In this document: positions 1 through 10,229 of the stretch, one piece after another
How the letters are laid out: the number at the start of each line of letters is the position of its first letter
Numbering within the stretch: the first letter of the stretch is position 1
NCBI GenBank assembly: GCA_913057945.1
Contig: CAJXOF010000008.1
Coordinates: 124,001 to 188,000, forward strand
DNA: 64,000 nt
Reading direction: 5' to 3'
Source of the DNA: an uncultured Hyphomonadaceae bacterium
GTDB lineage: Bacteria > Pseudomonadota > Alphaproteobacteria > Caulobacterales > Hyphomonadaceae
The notes under the pieces: generated by a model
Database searches by the model: none
Seen by the model: the letters and a program-made list of their open reading frames with translations, nothing else
Told to the model about the DNA's origin: nothing
Translations under genes and position numbers: made by a program

Positions 1-1017
1 CTCGAAATCCACCGCCCGCGCATGCCGGAGCATGGCAAGGCCGACAGTCTCTATCTGGGGGGCGGGACGCCGTCCCTGTTGGCGCCGGAGGACATCGCGG
101 GCCTCGTGACCGCGGCGGAGGACAGCTTTGGCCTGAAGCCGGACGCCGAGATCACCCTCGAAGCCAATCCGAACGACATCATGCGGATGGATTTGGAGGG
201 GCTGAAAGCAGCTGGCGTCAACCGCCTGTCCATCGGCGTACAGTCTCTTCGGGACCACGCCTTGGCCTTCCTTGGGCGGGACCATGACAGCGAAATCGCG
301 CGGTCGGCCATGACGCGCGCGATGAAAATGTTCCGGAACAGTTCAATCGACCTGATCTATGCCCGCCCCGGCCAGTCACATGATGAGTGGCAGGCCGAGC
401 TGGAAGAAATTCTGGATTTCGGCGCGCCGCATATATCCCTGTACGAATTGACCATCGAGGAACGAACGGCGTTCGGCAAGGCGGCGGCCCGGGGCCAGAT
501 GACGCCGATGGAAGATGACGACCAGGCCGATCTGTACGAACTGACCCAGGATGTCCTGTCGTCTGCCGGCCTGCCTGCTTATGAAGTCTCCAATCATGCC
601 GTGTCCGAGGCGTACCAGTCCCGGCATAACAAGACATACTGGAATGGCGGGGACTGGATCGGGGTTGGTCCCGGCGCGCACGGACGGCTCAGCGTGGGCG
701 GCAACCGGTATGCGTCGGAAGCCGAGCGCCAGCCTGCTGCCTATATCGCGAATGTGCAGGCGCTGGCGTCGGGCTGGTCCGATGCCTCGAAGCTCTATCC
801 AATCGACAATGCACGGGAATTGCTGGCGATGGGGTTGAGGCCGGCCAGCGGAATAGACCGGCGACGGATCGAATCCGTGGCCGGCCGCACCCTGTCACAG
901 GCGAAGATTGATGTGTTCATCGCCGAAGGCTGGATGGTGCAGGATGGCGCGCAGATCGCTCTTACCGCGAAAGGCCGGCTGCTGGCTGACGCTCTGACGG
1001 CGGAACTGTCACCCTGA
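1..1017 (+). CDS. hemW: HemW-like radical SAM heme chaperone (5' end cut by window)
   Basis: The frame is open from base 1, so the true start lies upstream; 338 codons are visible against about 370-390 aa for the family, and the N-terminal CxxxCxxC iron-sulfur motif is outside the window. Visible family signatures are GGGTPSLL near the left end, EANPND, NRLSIGVQS, YELTIEERTAF and HNKTYWNGGDWIGVGPGAHG, the last being typical of the HemN/HemW C-terminal half. HemW proteins bind heme and a 4Fe-4S cluster and deliver heme; they are not classical coproporphyrinogen oxidases despite old annotations. The stop overlaps the 3' end of the convergent tdk by 9 bp. Confidence 0.93.
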   Translation, partial: LEIHRPRMPEHGKADSLYLGGGTPSLLAPEDIAGLVTAAEDSFGLKPDAEITLEANPNDIMRMDLEGLKAAGVNRLSIGVQSLRDHALAFLGRDHDSEIARSAMTRAMKMFRNSSIDLIYARPGQSHDEWQAELEEILDFGAPHISLYELTIEERTAFGKAAARGQMTPMEDDDQADLYELTQDVLSSAGLPAYEVSNHAVSEAYQSRHNKTYWNGGDWIGVGPGAHGRLSVGGNRYASEAERQPAAYIANVQALASGWSDASKLYPIDNARELLAMGLRPASGIDRRRIESVAGRTLSQAKIDVFIAEGWMVQDGAQIALTAKGRLLADALTAELSP

Positions 1018-1608
1018 CACCGGGGCAGGGGGAAAGCGACCCATCCGCTCCTCCCAATGGCGCCGGCAAAGGGACAGATACGTCGCCTTCGCGATACTGA
1101 CCTGCTCGCCTTCAGTCAGGGCTTCACCGTCTGGGCCAAGCCTTACCACCATCGTGGCCTTGCGACCGCATTCGCAGATCGTCCGGATTTCGCGCAAGGA
1201 GTCGGCGATGGCCAGCAAGGCTGCCGAGCCTTGGAACAATTCGCCCCGGAAATCGGTCCGCAGGCCATAGGCCAGCACCGGCACGTTCAGGTGATCTGCG
1301 ATGCGGGCCAGTTGCCAGGCTTGTTCGTTGGTCAGGAATTGGGCTTCATCCACGAATACGGCGCTGAGCTTGTGGTTGCTGACCGCGTCGCTGACGAGGG
1401 CGTGCAAATCTGTCTTCTCCGTATAGAGAATGGCATCGGCGCCAATCCCGATCCGGGAAGAGATGTGCCCGTCCCCATCATTCTTGTAGAGGGCAGAGGT
1501 CAGCAACAGAACCTCCATCCCCCGCTCGCGGTAATTGTAGGCCGCTTGCAGCAGGATCGTCGATTTGCCCGCATTCATGGCGGCATAGGAAAAATAGAGC
1601 TTGGCCAC
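1009..1608 (-). CDS. tdk: Thymidine kinase (type II, E. coli-like)
   Basis: Phosphorylates thymidine to dTMP in the salvage pathway. The 199-aa protein has the P-loop MNAGKST near residue 11-17, the Walker B/catalytic VFVDEAQFL in the middle, the substrate segment YGLRTDFRGELF, and the structural zinc ligands as ICECGRKA plus LCRRHW near the C-terminus. Length matches the tetrameric bacterial enzyme (about 200 aa). It is convergent with hemW. The gap to the upstream ggt gene on the same strand is only 5 bp, so the two may be co-transcribed. Confidence 0.96.
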   Translation of the reverse strand: MAKLYFSYAAMNAGKSTILLQAAYNYRERGMEVLLLTSALYKNDGDGHISSRIGIGADAILYTEKTDLHALVSDAVSNHKLSAVFVDEAQFLTNEQAWQLARIADHLNVPVLAYGLRTDFRGELFQGSAALLAIADSLREIRTICECGRKATMVVRLGPDGEALTEGEQVSIAKATYLSLCRRHWEERMGRFPPAPVSG

Positions 1609-1613
1609 AGGAT

Positions 1614-3437
1614 CTATTCCAGAGGCTTCGCAACACCTTCCCGGCGCGGGTCGGCGCCGCCTTCGAGGCCGTTTTCTCGCACAATAATAACGTGCAGGCC
1701 GGAATTCTCGCCCTCTCGTTCTTCCACATCATAGCCCATTTCGCGCAAGGCGTCGGCAGCTTCCATGCCGCCCGGCACGTCGATCTCGACACCGACAGTG
1801 TCGCCGCGTGCAATGATATTTGGCAAATTGATCGCTTCCTGAGCCGTCTTGCCCCATTCCAGCACCCCGACCAGAGTCTTCGAGACATAGGCCACGATGG
1901 AATTGCCGCCCGGCGAACCGGTGACCATGAACAGGTCTCCGTCAGGATCGAAAACGATGGTGGGCGACATCGAGCTGCGAGGGCGTTTCAGCGGGCCGGG
2001 CGCATTGGCTACTGGCTTGGTGCCCTTGGTGGGTTCGCGCGAAAAGTCCGTCAGCTCATTGTTCAGCATGAACCCGTGCACCATGAGGGAGGTGCCGAAG
2101 GCGGCTTCGACTGTCGCGGTCATGGAGACCGCGTTGCCCTCTGCATCCACGATCGAGATATGCGTTGTGCCCGGCGCATGCTCGGTGGCGTCCTCACCCC
2201 AGAGCGGGCGGATTGGGTCGCGGCCAAGCGCAACACCCGGATCGCCGGGAAAGCTTGCGGCATCAGGGGCAAAGGCTTCTTTTGCGCGAACGCGCAGGTA
2301 GGCCGGATTGATCAGATCCTTTGACGGCACCGGCACAAAGTCGGCGTCGGCGACATAATGGTCCCGGTCGGCATAGGTGAGGCGCTGCGCGTCGACAAAG
2401 GCCTTCAGGTAGCCCTCTTCGGTCATTTCGGCCTCGGTCGTTGGCTCCAACAGGTCGTACAGCCCCATGATCATGTTCTGAGTCACGCCGCCGGAAGAGG
2501 GGGGCGGGGCGGAACAGATGCGGTAGCTATCCGCCCGATCACCGCACAGGGCAGGACGGATTTTCACCGAATAGGCGGAGAGATCCTCAAGGCTCATATT
2601 GCCGGGCGTCGCGTCACTATTGACGGCATCGACAATCGCTTGCGCGATTTCGCCTTCATAAAAGGCGGAAGGCCCTTCAGCCGCGATGGCTTTCAGCGTG
2701 GCCGCATAATCCGGATTGGTCCGGTTGAAGCCTACGGGAAGCGGTTCGCCGCCCGGATAAAAATACTCAGAAGACACGGCCAGATCGTCCAGCCGCACCG
2801 CACCGCGCAGGCGCGGATTTGCCAGAAGCTCAGCGAGACGCGGTGAGACTTCGAACCCGTCTTCGGCCAGCTTGATGGCTGGCTGGAACAGGGTTTCCCA
2901 ATCGAGTTTGCCCGCCGCCTCGTGCGACGTCTTGTAAAGGGCAATCTGGCCGGGCACGCCGACGGCCTTGCCGGACTGCCAGGCTTCGAGGAAGCCCAGC
3001 GGCTTGCCATCCTTCATGAAATGGTCCGGTGTGGTAGAGGCGGGCGCAACTTCCCGACCATCGAAGACCATGATCTCATCGCTGGCATGGTCATAATAGA
3101 CCATGAAGGCCCCGCCGCCGAGGCCGGAGCTTTGCGGCTCGACAAGGCCAAGTACGGAATGCACCGCGATGGCCGCATCAATCGCGGATCCGCCCTGGCG
3201 CAACATTTCGAGACCGGCCTCGACGGCCCGTGGGTCTGCTGCGGCAACCATGGCACCTTTGGTCCAGGCCTCCTGGGTTGGCTGGGCGACCTCGGTCACA
3301 CCTTCTTCGACCGATCCGGCCTGCTCGGCGGCTTCGGCCGCTCGTCTTGCCTCTTCGGTCGCATTGAACTGACCATCGCCGCCCGGCGCGCAGGCGGTGA
3401 GTCCAATACAGGTGAGGAGAATCGGCAAACGTCTCAT
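1614..3437 (-). CDS. ggt: Gamma-glutamyltransferase, predicted lipoprotein
   Basis: Cleaves gamma-glutamyl bonds of glutathione and related peptides outside the cytoplasm. The 607-aa precursor starts with a short signal ending in the lipobox LTAC (residues 13-16), so it is probably anchored in the outer membrane. The nucleophile region GTTHISIVD gives the Thr at which the proenzyme self-cleaves into large and small subunits; GFMLNNELTDF and TGSPGGNSI are the other conserved small-subunit segments. ATG at 3437 is preceded by AAGGGG at good spacing. It lies upstream of tdk and diverges from the S58 peptidase, sharing an 80-bp intergenic region. Confidence 0.94.
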   Translation of the reverse strand: MRRLPILLTCIGLTACAPGGDGQFNATEEARRAAEAAEQAGSVEEGVTEVAQPTQEAWTKGAMVAAADPRAVEAGLEMLRQGGSAIDAAIAVHSVLGLVEPQSSGLGGGAFMVYYDHASDEIMVFDGREVAPASTTPDHFMKDGKPLGFLEAWQSGKAVGVPGQIALYKTSHEAAGKLDWETLFQPAIKLAEDGFEVSPRLAELLANPRLRGAVRLDDLAVSSEYFYPGGEPLPVGFNRTNPDYAATLKAIAAEGPSAFYEGEIAQAIVDAVNSDATPGNMSLEDLSAYSVKIRPALCGDRADSYRICSAPPPSSGGVTQNMIMGLYDLLEPTTEAEMTEEGYLKAFVDAQRLTYADRDHYVADADFVPVPSKDLINPAYLRVRAKEAFAPDAASFPGDPGVALGRDPIRPLWGEDATEHAPGTTHISIVDAEGNAVSMTATVEAAFGTSLMVHGFMLNNELTDFSREPTKGTKPVANAPGPLKRPRSSMSPTIVFDPDGDLFMVTGSPGGNSIVAYVSKTLVGVLEWGKTAQEAINLPNIIARGDTVGVEIDVPGGMEAADALREMGYDVEEREGENSGLHVIIVRENGLEGGADPRREGVAKPLE

Positions 3438-3517
3438 AAGGTGCCCCTTCAGCTTGGCGTGTGTTGCGGCAGACCTTATGAAACATCCCTCATGAGGGAA
3501 AGGTAGGGCGACAGCTT

Positions 3518-4498
3518 ATGGCGAAACCAGGCGCAAGAAACACCATTACCGACGTGCCGGGCATAAAGGTTGGGCAGGCAGAGGATGCCAGCGTCCGCAC
3601 AGGCGTCAGCGTCATCGTGCCGGACGCGCCAGCGATTGCGGCTGTTGCTGTCTCCGGTGGTGGACCGGGTACGCGCGAAACGGACCTTCTGTCTGCCGGC
3701 ATGCTGGTCGATGGCATCGATGCCGTTTGCCTGTCAGGCGGTAGCGCCTTTGGCCTGGCGGCTGCCGACGGTGTTGCGTCCGGGCTGAAACAGGAAGGCC
3801 GAGGCTTCGCGCTCGTCCCCCTGACAAGTGTGCCGCGGACGCCCATTGTGCCCGCGGCAATCCTCTACGACCTTGCCAATGGCGGCGACAAATCCTGGGG
3901 CGACGTCTCTCCCTATGCGGCGCTTGGTCTCACTGCTTATCGCGCCCGTGGAACGGATGTGCCGCTTGGCCAGGCGGGCGCGGGCTATGGCGCGCGAGCT
4001 GGGGCACTTGCTGGTGGGACGGGATCTGCCAGTATCGTGACGCATGACGGCATCACGGTTGGGGCGCTCGCGGGTGTGAACTGTTTCGGGTCCGCTTTCA
4101 TGCCCGGCACAGACGCTTTCTGGGCTTGGCCCTTTGAGGTCGATGGCGAATTCGGCGGTAAGCGCCCACCCGAAGACTATGCCGCCGACGCCGAGGATTG
4201 GGGGGCCGCCAAGGCCAATCCAGCACTTGGCCAGAACACGACGATTGCCTGCATTGCCACCGACGTCATCCTGACGGCCAGTGAGGCCAAGCGGGTCGCG
4301 CAGATGGCCTTGTCCGGCTTCTCCCGCGCCATCCGGCCTGTTTTCGCACCCTTCGACGGTGACGCACTTTTCGTGATGTCGTCGGGCCGGATTGCCTCGC
4401 AGGAGAAGCGTGCCATACTTGTCGCGAGGATCGGAGAATTGGCAGCCTCCACGCTTTCCCGGGCAATCGCGCGGGGCGTGTTTGAAGCCAATCGCTGA
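3518..4498 (+). CDS. P1/S58 family peptidase (DmpA-like aminopeptidase)
   Basis: The 326-aa protein is a DmpA/BapA-type N-terminal nucleophile hydrolase. These enzymes self-cleave and then remove N-terminal residues from small peptides, amides or beta-peptides. Visible signatures are [10 protein letters not shown] at the N-terminus, [14 protein letters not shown], and [12 protein letters not shown] where cleavage would fall between Asn240 and Thr241, making Thr241 the nucleophile (DmpA itself uses Ser). No signal peptide is seen, so it is probably cytoplasmic. It is followed after 11 bp by a secreted trypsin-like protease and probably co-transcribed with it. Confidence 0.9.
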   Translation: MAKPGARNTITDVPGIKVGQAEDASVRTGVSVIVPDAPAIAAVAVSGGGPGTRETDLLSAGMLVDGIDAVCLSGGSAFGLAAADGVASGLKQEGRGFALVPLTSVPRTPIVPAAILYDLANGGDKSWGDVSPYAALGLTAYRARGTDVPLGQAGAGYGARAGALAGGTGSASIVTHDGITVGALAGVNCFGSAFMPGTDAFWAWPFEVDGEFGGKRPPEDYAADAEDWGAAKANPALGQNTTIACIATDVILTASEAKRVAQMALSGFSRAIRPVFAPFDGDALFVMSSGRIASQEKRAILVARIGELAASTLSRAIARGVFEANR

Positions 4499-4509
4499 CG
4501 GGGGACGAC

Positions 4510-5463
4510 ATGGGGCAGGGGTGGAAAATTGGGTTCGGTGCGGGGCTGTTGGCGCTTGCCACGGCCTGTGTCGTCGGCGGCGAAGATGCAGACCCGGCGG
4601 ATTGGCCGGGCATGGCCTCGCTACAGGCGTTGCAAGGCCGGTCGGTCTATCACGAGTGTGGCGCCACGATGATTTCCCCGGAATGGGCCATCACGGCCGG
4701 ACATTGCGTTGAAGGCATTCGCGTCGAGAGCAATGGGCGCGCCGTACAGTATTTCCCCGATGCGACGGGGCGGACGATGGAGCGGTTCGGCCCTGTGGGG
4801 CTCGCCATCGGGCGCGGCTCCCTGATGGATGTGCCCTCAAGTGCCTTGTTCCCGGTGTCCGAGATTGTCGTGCACCCGGACTATGATTCCGGCAATCCTG
4901 AGCGGGGACATGATCTCGCGCTGTTACGGATCGAGGGGCGCTGGGATGGGGAGGTCGCGCCACTTGAGGGGCTGACGGCGGGGGCGGTCGACACGACCGG
5001 ATCTTATGCCGACACGCTGGTAGCCGGATATGGCAAAATCGGCGAGACCGCGCAGAGCGAAGACGGGACGAGCCGTACCGGACGCCACGTGACTGCGCCG
5101 AGCCTGATCCTGCAAGAGGGATATGTGCCGTTGGTGGACGTGGAAAGCTGCCAGAAACAGACTGCTGCCCGCATCGCCGACTACGGCCTTGAGGACGATC
5201 TTGCCGGGGTGGCGGTCGATCCGGCGACGCAAATTTGTGCTGGCGCGGGCGGCGTGGATTCCTGCCAGGGGGACAGCGGCGGCCCTCTCATGCTGCGCAA
5301 TTATGAGGACGGCCCTGTCCAGATCGGTGTGGTTAGCTGGGGGCTGGGATGTGCCCGTCCGGACAGCCCGGGAATCTATATGCGCGTCAGTGCTTATTCA
5401 GGCTGGATCAGCACGGTCACAGGCATTGCGCCGGCCGCTGGAGAGGCCACTGCAGAGGAATGA
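4510..5463 (+). CDS. Trypsin-like serine protease (S1 family), exported
   Basis: A 317-aa S1 protease with a complete triad: His65 in TAGHC, Asp135 in GHDLALL and Ser256 in CQGDSGGPL. Asp250, six residues before the Ser, predicts trypsin-like cleavage after Lys/Arg. The signal peptide ends LATAC (residues 16-20) and runs straight into VVGGED (21-26), the position of the activated N-terminus of trypsins, so there is no propeptide. Cys20 could be a lipobox cysteine or the first residue after signal peptidase I cleavage. ATG follows GGGGACGAC. It sits 11 bp behind the S58 peptidase, suggesting a shared transcript and a role in extracellular or periplasmic peptide breakdown. Confidence 0.9.
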   Translation: MGQGWKIGFGAGLLALATACVVGGEDADPADWPGMASLQALQGRSVYHECGATMISPEWAITAGHCVEGIRVESNGRAVQYFPDATGRTMERFGPVGLAIGRGSLMDVPSSALFPVSEIVVHPDYDSGNPERGHDLALLRIEGRWDGEVAPLEGLTAGAVDTTGSYADTLVAGYGKIGETAQSEDGTSRTGRHVTAPSLILQEGYVPLVDVESCQKQTAARIADYGLEDDLAGVAVDPATQICAGAGGVDSCQGDSGGPLMLRNYEDGPVQIGVVSWGLGCARPDSPGIYMRVSAYSGWISTVTGIAPAAGEATAEE

Positions 5464-5531
5464 CACTTCCGTGGCAAACAGGCTTGCATCCCCCGATTCC
5501 TCACTGTATGTGTCCGCCTTCATCAAGGCAG

Positions 5532-5608
5532 GCACCCGTAGCTCAGCTGGATAGAGCACCAGACTACGAATCTGGGGGTCGGGCGTTCGAATCGCTCCGG
5601 GTGTGCCA
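5532..5608 (+). tRNA. tRNA-Arg (ACG)
   Basis: A 77-nt cloverleaf. The acceptor GCACCCG pairs with CGGGTGT (one G-U at the end), discriminator G, and CCA is encoded. The D arm is GCTCAGCTGGATAGAGC, the anticodon loop CTACGAA gives ACG (read as ICG after deamination), and the T arm has the GTTCGAATC signature. It lies between the protease gene and the BCCT transporter. Confidence 0.95.
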
Positions 5609-5685
5609 TCTCTTCCCTTGATATGTCCCGAAAACAGACCTGATCCGCGCCCACAAAGCGCTTAGCGTATCATGCCCTGACCGGC

Positions 5686-7320
5686 CTAGAATCCGGCGGC
5701 GTCGCTTTCATTCATGCTGCGATATTCGTCCCGCATGCCGATATAGAGACTAAGGCAACAGGTCAGCAGGATCAGCGTGAAGGGCAGGGCGGCGGTGATC
5801 GTGCCCGCTTGCAGCGACTGCAGCACATCCGTGCCGCCACCATAAAGCAGGGCCGAAGCCGTCAGGCCGATCAGGCAGGCCCAGAAGACACGCTGGCGGC
5901 GGGGAGAGTCGGTCTTTCCGCCGCTGGTGATCGTGTCGACGACCAGTGCGCCGGAATCGGCCGAGGTCACGATGAACACAACCAGCAGAAGAATGGCCGC
6001 CGTGGACGTGATGGCGGAAAACGGCAGATCAGCGAGCATCTGGAACAGGACGAGTGAGGCGCTGCTCATGCCCTCGCCGAGTTCGCCTTCACCGGTCTTG
6101 AACTGGGCGATCGCCGTTTTGCCGAACGCCGTGAACCAGATGATGCCGATGGTAACGGGGGCAAACAGGACGACCGCGAAATACTCCCGGACTGTCCGGC
6201 CCTTCGAGATGCGCGCAATGAACATGCCAACGAAAGGCGACCAGGAAATCCACCAGGCCCAGTAGAAGATGGTCCAGTCATGGAACCAGGCGATGTCGGT
6301 TCGGCGCACCCAATTGGTCAGCGCCGGTGTGTCGGTCATGTAGGCGAGCAGGTTTTCGCCCATCCCGGTAAAGATCAGGATGGTCGGGCCGGCAATGATC
6401 ACGAACAGCAAGAGGGCGAAGGCGATGCCCATATTGATGTTGCTGAGCAATTTCACGCCGCCATCCAGGCCGCGCAGCACGGACAGGACCGCCAGTCCGG
6501 TCATCACGGCGATCAGCAGGATCTGGATGCCCACATTCGGTTCGAACCCGAGCAGGTAGGCAAGGCCGCTGGTGGCCTGTGTCGCCCCGATTCCAATGGT
6601 TGTGGCGAGCCCGAAAACCGTCGAGACGACGGCGAACAGGTCGATGATGTGTCCCGGCCAGCCCCAGACGCGTTCTCCCAGAAGGGGATAGAAGGCCGAC
6701 CGGATGCTGAGCGGCAGGCCTTTATTGTGGGCGAAGAAGCCCAGCGCGAGACCCACAATGGCATAGATGGCCCAAGGCGCGAGGCCCCAATGGAAGATGG
6801 TCGCGCTATAGGCGAGACGTTCTGCTTCGGCCGAAAGCGGTTCGGCATCCAGCGGCATACCGTACCAGTCTGTATAATAGGCGAGTGGCTCAGCCGCGCC
6901 ATAGAACATGAATCCCACGCCCACGCCGGCGGCGAACAGCATGGCCACCCAGGACATGATGGTAAAATCCGGTGTCGCCGCCGGGCCGCCCAGCCGGATC
7001 TTGCCGAGCGGGCTGATGGTGAGTGCGATGCAGAAGAAGAAGACGAGGACAGCTGTCACCGCGAAGAGCCAGTCCGCGCTTTGCAATGTCCATGTGCGGG
7101 CGGCGGTCAGGTATTCAGAAGAAATGTGCGGAAACAGGAGGCTGATGCCTGAAAAGACAATAATCAGGCCCGCGCTCAGGAAAAAGACCGGATTGTGGAT
7201 GTTGAGCCCGGCGACTTCAATGTTGTCCTGTCCGATTTCGTAGTCGGTTTCGTATACGAAAAGAGCCTCTTCATCCTCGGCGGCGAGGGCGGAAGGCGTG
7301 TCGGAAGTATCTGTGTCCAT
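5686..7320 (-). CDS. BCCT family betaine/choline/carnitine-type transporter
   Basis: A secondary transporter of quaternary amines such as glycine betaine or choline, probably used for osmoprotection. The 544-aa protein has about 12 hydrophobic segments and the BCCT signature WAWWISWSPFVGMFIARIS, together with FMFYGAAEPLAYY and SADSGALVVD. ATG at 7320 is chosen over an in-frame TTG at 7338 because AGAAG lies at better spacing. Substrate cannot be read from the sequence. It is divergent from the TonB receptor gene. Confidence 0.92.
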   Translation of the reverse strand: MDTDTSDTPSALAAEDEEALFVYETDYEIGQDNIEVAGLNIHNPVFFLSAGLIIVFSGISLLFPHISSEYLTAARTWTLQSADWLFAVTAVLVFFFCIALTISPLGKIRLGGPAATPDFTIMSWVAMLFAAGVGVGFMFYGAAEPLAYYTDWYGMPLDAEPLSAEAERLAYSATIFHWGLAPWAIYAIVGLALGFFAHNKGLPLSIRSAFYPLLGERVWGWPGHIIDLFAVVSTVFGLATTIGIGATQATSGLAYLLGFEPNVGIQILLIAVMTGLAVLSVLRGLDGGVKLLSNINMGIAFALLLFVIIAGPTILIFTGMGENLLAYMTDTPALTNWVRRTDIAWFHDWTIFYWAWWISWSPFVGMFIARISKGRTVREYFAVVLFAPVTIGIIWFTAFGKTAIAQFKTGEGELGEGMSSASLVLFQMLADLPFSAITSTAAILLLVVFIVTSADSGALVVDTITSGGKTDSPRRQRVFWACLIGLTASALLYGGGTDVLQSLQAGTITAALPFTLILLTCCLSLYIGMRDEYRSMNESDAAGF

Positions 7321-7572
7321 GCCGGGCTTCTGCCGCAAATCCGTCGATTATCAAAGCATTGATCTGAGAAAACCTGCGCCTCAGGAGCAAGAAGTGCGCT
7401 CTTGATGCAACACATTCCACGAGTTTGACGCGCGTGACAGTTCAATGACCGGGCAAAACCTTTCTATGATCGAAATAACCTAGTAGGCCGGACGCATCGA
7501 GCAGCCATTTGTTCCGTGCTGCGCCACCATTCCTGGCGCGCCATGGCTGGAGACGACCCAAAGGGAAGACCT

Positions 7573-10143
7573 ATGAACAAACTCAAATACGGAGCCTCGC
7601 TGATCGCGATGGCCGGACTCATTGCGCCGCTTGCTCTGGCGCAGGACGCTCCGGCGGAGCCGGCAAGCGCAAAACGCCTTCAGACGGTGACCATCACCGC
7701 GACCAAACGGACGGAAAGCGCGCAGGACGTGCCGGTTGCTGTTACGGCGCTTGGCGAACAGCAGCTCCGCGAACTCGGCGTGAAGAATTTCTCCGATTAT
7801 CTGGTCCAGCTGCCGGGGGTCACGGCAGGCGGATCCGGCCCCGGCCAGAACACGATCTACATTCGCGGCCTCGCCTCGACGACGCCAAACCTGACGGTTG
7901 CCGGCGTGGCCGGTCTCGCGCCGAATGTCAGCTTCTATCTCGACGAACAGCCGCTGGCCCAGCCTGGCCGGAATTTGGATGTCTATGCCGCTGATATCGA
8001 GCGTGTCGAAGTCCTGTCCGGGCCGCAAGGCACGCTGTTCGGCTCCAGCTCGCAGGCGGGTACGGTCCGCATGATCACGAACAAGCCGTCCTTCAGCGGT
8101 TTTGACGCAGGCTTCAGCGCGTCGACATCGTTCACCGATGGCGGCGAGATGAGCAACAGCGTCGAGGCGATGATCAACGTTCCGGTCAATGACAAGCTGG
8201 CCCTGCGCGGCGTCGTCTATAATGACACACAGGGCGGCTATATCGACAATGTCGGGGGCACCCTGTCGGTTCGGGATTCTGCCCGTTTCCGTTCTGAAGG
8301 CACCGTTCGTGCGAATGGCGTTCCAGTCAGCGCGCAGCGCGAGGGTTTCCAGGCGGGCGCGGACCTGTCCGGCGTAAACTTTGTCGACGCCAACAACAGT
8401 AACATGGTCGAAAATGACATCAATGATGTCACCTATCAGGGCTTCCGCCTGAGCGGCATGTACCAGATCAATGAAGACTGGGACCTGCTGATTACGCATG
8501 CCCAGCAGCAGATCGAATCCGATGGTGTCTTCGCCGCCGATCCGGAGCTGGATGATTACGACATTGTCCGCTTCACGCCGGAGAACATCGAAGACAAGTT
8601 CCACAACACGTCCTGGACGCTGGAAGGTCGCATCGGTGCGCTCGAAGCGCTCTATACCGGTGCGTATACGGACCGCACAACGGACCAGGCGGTCGACTAT
8701 TCCGACTATCTTTTCGTCGGTCAGTACCTGCCATACTATATCTGCGATTACTCGGTTACCTATCCGGCCGGTGCACCGACCGGCAATTGCTACGCGCCGA
8801 ACCTGTCCGTGAATTCGCACAGTGAGACGAAAGTGCAGACGCATGAGCTGCGCTTTAATACGCCGAGCGAGAATCGCTGGCGCGCCACCTTCGGCGCCTT
8901 CTACAGCGATCTGGAACTGGCTGAGCGTAACGACTTCGTCTATCCGGGCTCAACGCAGGTGGCCTATACGGATGGCACCATCGGTTTTGCTCCGAACTAT
9001 CCCCTGACAAATGTGGATGCGGTCGGTCAGATCGGAAGCGTGTATCCTGGGTACTACAGCGAAGCAGGCCCATTCCCGGAAGGGGTGATCTTTCGCAATG
9101 ATATCCTTCGGACCGATCAGCAGATGGGCCTCTTCGGGGAAACGACGTTCGACATTTCCGACCAGTTCGCGCTTACGGTTGGCGCGCGCTATTATGATGT
9201 CGAAGTCGATCTGGAAGGCAGCGCCAACTCGTCCTTCTACAATCTGTTCACGGAAAGCGACCAGCAGGTCTTCGGAACGAACATTTCGTTCATCTATGGC
9301 CCGGACGGTCCTGCAGAAGCGCCGGACAAGGCCTCGACCGACGGCATGATCTACAAGATGACCGGGGAATGGACGCCAACCGATGACGTCATGTTCTACG
9401 CCACGTATTCCGAAGGTTTCCGTGCCGGCCTGCTGAACCGTCCAGGCGGTGCATCCGGTCCAGGCAGCTACACGGTGCCGTATGCGGTCGATACGGACGA
9501 AGTGAAGAATTACGAGCTCGGCTGGAAAACCGAACTGTTCGACAATTCGCTGCGCTTCAACGGATCGGCCTTCTTCGTCGACATCGAAGGTCTGCAGACC
9601 ACGATCTTCGACCCGTCGATCGTGAACCTGTTCTTCTCCGACAATGCGGCCAATGCCGAGATCCAGGGCCTCGAAGGCGATTTCACCTGGGCACCGGCAT
9701 CGGTTGATGGCCTGACCATTGCGGGCGCGTTCTCGTTGCTGGATACCGAAATCACCGAAGTGCTCGTCCCGACAGATGATGTCGTGGAAGGCTCCGATCT
9801 AGCCTTCGCGCCGGCCTATCAGGGCAATCTGCGGGTTCGGTATGAATGGGACCTCGAGCAGGAAGTGGCTGGCCAGCGCCTCACCGCGCATGTCATGCCG
9901 CAGATCGTGTTTTCTGACGACTCCGTCAGCGATGTCATCGAGATCAACAAGATGGACCTTGATGGCTATGTCACCCTGGGCGGCTCTATGGGCGTCACGG
10001 GCGACAATTGGGGCGCGGAGATCTTCGCCTCGAACCTGACGAACGAATATGCCGAGCTTAGCGGCAGCTTCGTCTATGACCGCGAACGCATCACGCCGAT
10101 GCGCCCGCGCACGATCGGTATCCGCGTCTCCTACGACTACTAG
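7573..10143 (+). CDS. TonB-dependent outer membrane receptor
   Basis: An 856-aa outer-membrane transporter energised by TonB. It has a signal peptide (residues 1-23, ending ALALAQ), a TonB-box-like VTITATKR, a plug domain (NFSDYLVQLPGV, then IERVEVLSGPQGTLFGSSSQAGTV split over the conserved plug end) and a barrel ending in the aromatic IRVSYDY. ATG at 7573 follows AAGGGAAGACC; upstream in-frame starts lack this site. There is no N-terminal STN domain, so no sigma/anti-sigma signalling is expected. The ligand is unknown. It ends at a strong terminator before the TPR-sulfotransferase gene. Confidence 0.95.
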   Translation: MNKLKYGASLIAMAGLIAPLALAQDAPAEPASAKRLQTVTITATKRTESAQDVPVAVTALGEQQLRELGVKNFSDYLVQLPGVTAGGSGPGQNTIYIRGLASTTPNLTVAGVAGLAPNVSFYLDEQPLAQPGRNLDVYAADIERVEVLSGPQGTLFGSSSQAGTVRMITNKPSFSGFDAGFSASTSFTDGGEMSNSVEAMINVPVNDKLALRGVVYNDTQGGYIDNVGGTLSVRDSARFRSEGTVRANGVPVSAQREGFQAGADLSGVNFVDANNSNMVENDINDVTYQGFRLSGMYQINEDWDLLITHAQQQIESDGVFAADPELDDYDIVRFTPENIEDKFHNTSWTLEGRIGALEALYTGAYTDRTTDQAVDYSDYLFVGQYLPYYICDYSVTYPAGAPTGNCYAPNLSVNSHSETKVQTHELRFNTPSENRWRATFGAFYSDLELAERNDFVYPGSTQVAYTDGTIGFAPNYPLTNVDAVGQIGSVYPGYYSEAGPFPEGVIFRNDILRTDQQMGLFGETTFDISDQFALTVGARYYDVEVDLEGSANSSFYNLFTESDQQVFGTNISFIYGPDGPAEAPDKASTDGMIYKMTGEWTPTDDVMFYATYSEGFRAGLLNRPGGASGPGSYTVPYAVDTDEVKNYELGWKTELFDNSLRFNGSAFFVDIEGLQTTIFDPSIVNLFFSDNAANAEIQGLEGDFTWAPASVDGLTIAGAFSLLDTEITEVLVPTDDVVEGSDLAFAPAYQGNLRVRYEWDLEQEVAGQRLTAHVMPQIVFSDDSVSDVIEINKMDLDGYVTLGGSMGVTGDNWGAEIFASNLTNEYAELSGSFVYDRERITPMRPRTIGIRVSYDY

Positions 10144-10170
10144 GACACAGACGCCTACTTGATACAGACA

Positions 10171-10205
10171 CAGCGCCCTGACAGGTTCAGGGCGCTGTTT
10201 TCATT
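10171..10205 (+). terminator. Rho-independent terminator after TonB receptor gene
   Basis: Perfect 10-bp stem CAGCGCCCTG/CAGGGCGCTG with a 7-nt loop followed by a T-rich tail, 27 bp after the receptor stop codon. Confidence 0.92.
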
Positions 10206-10229
10206 TTGACTGGAGTTGCACGCCACGCC

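Noticed and set aside
7487..7512. GGAAC-N16-CGTC on the minus strand far upstream of the BCCT gene
   Set aside because: Mismatch in the -10 and about 170 bp from the start; too weak for an EcfG promoter.
7480..8844. 454-codon minus-strand frame
   Set aside because: Antisense to the TonB receptor; no domain pattern.
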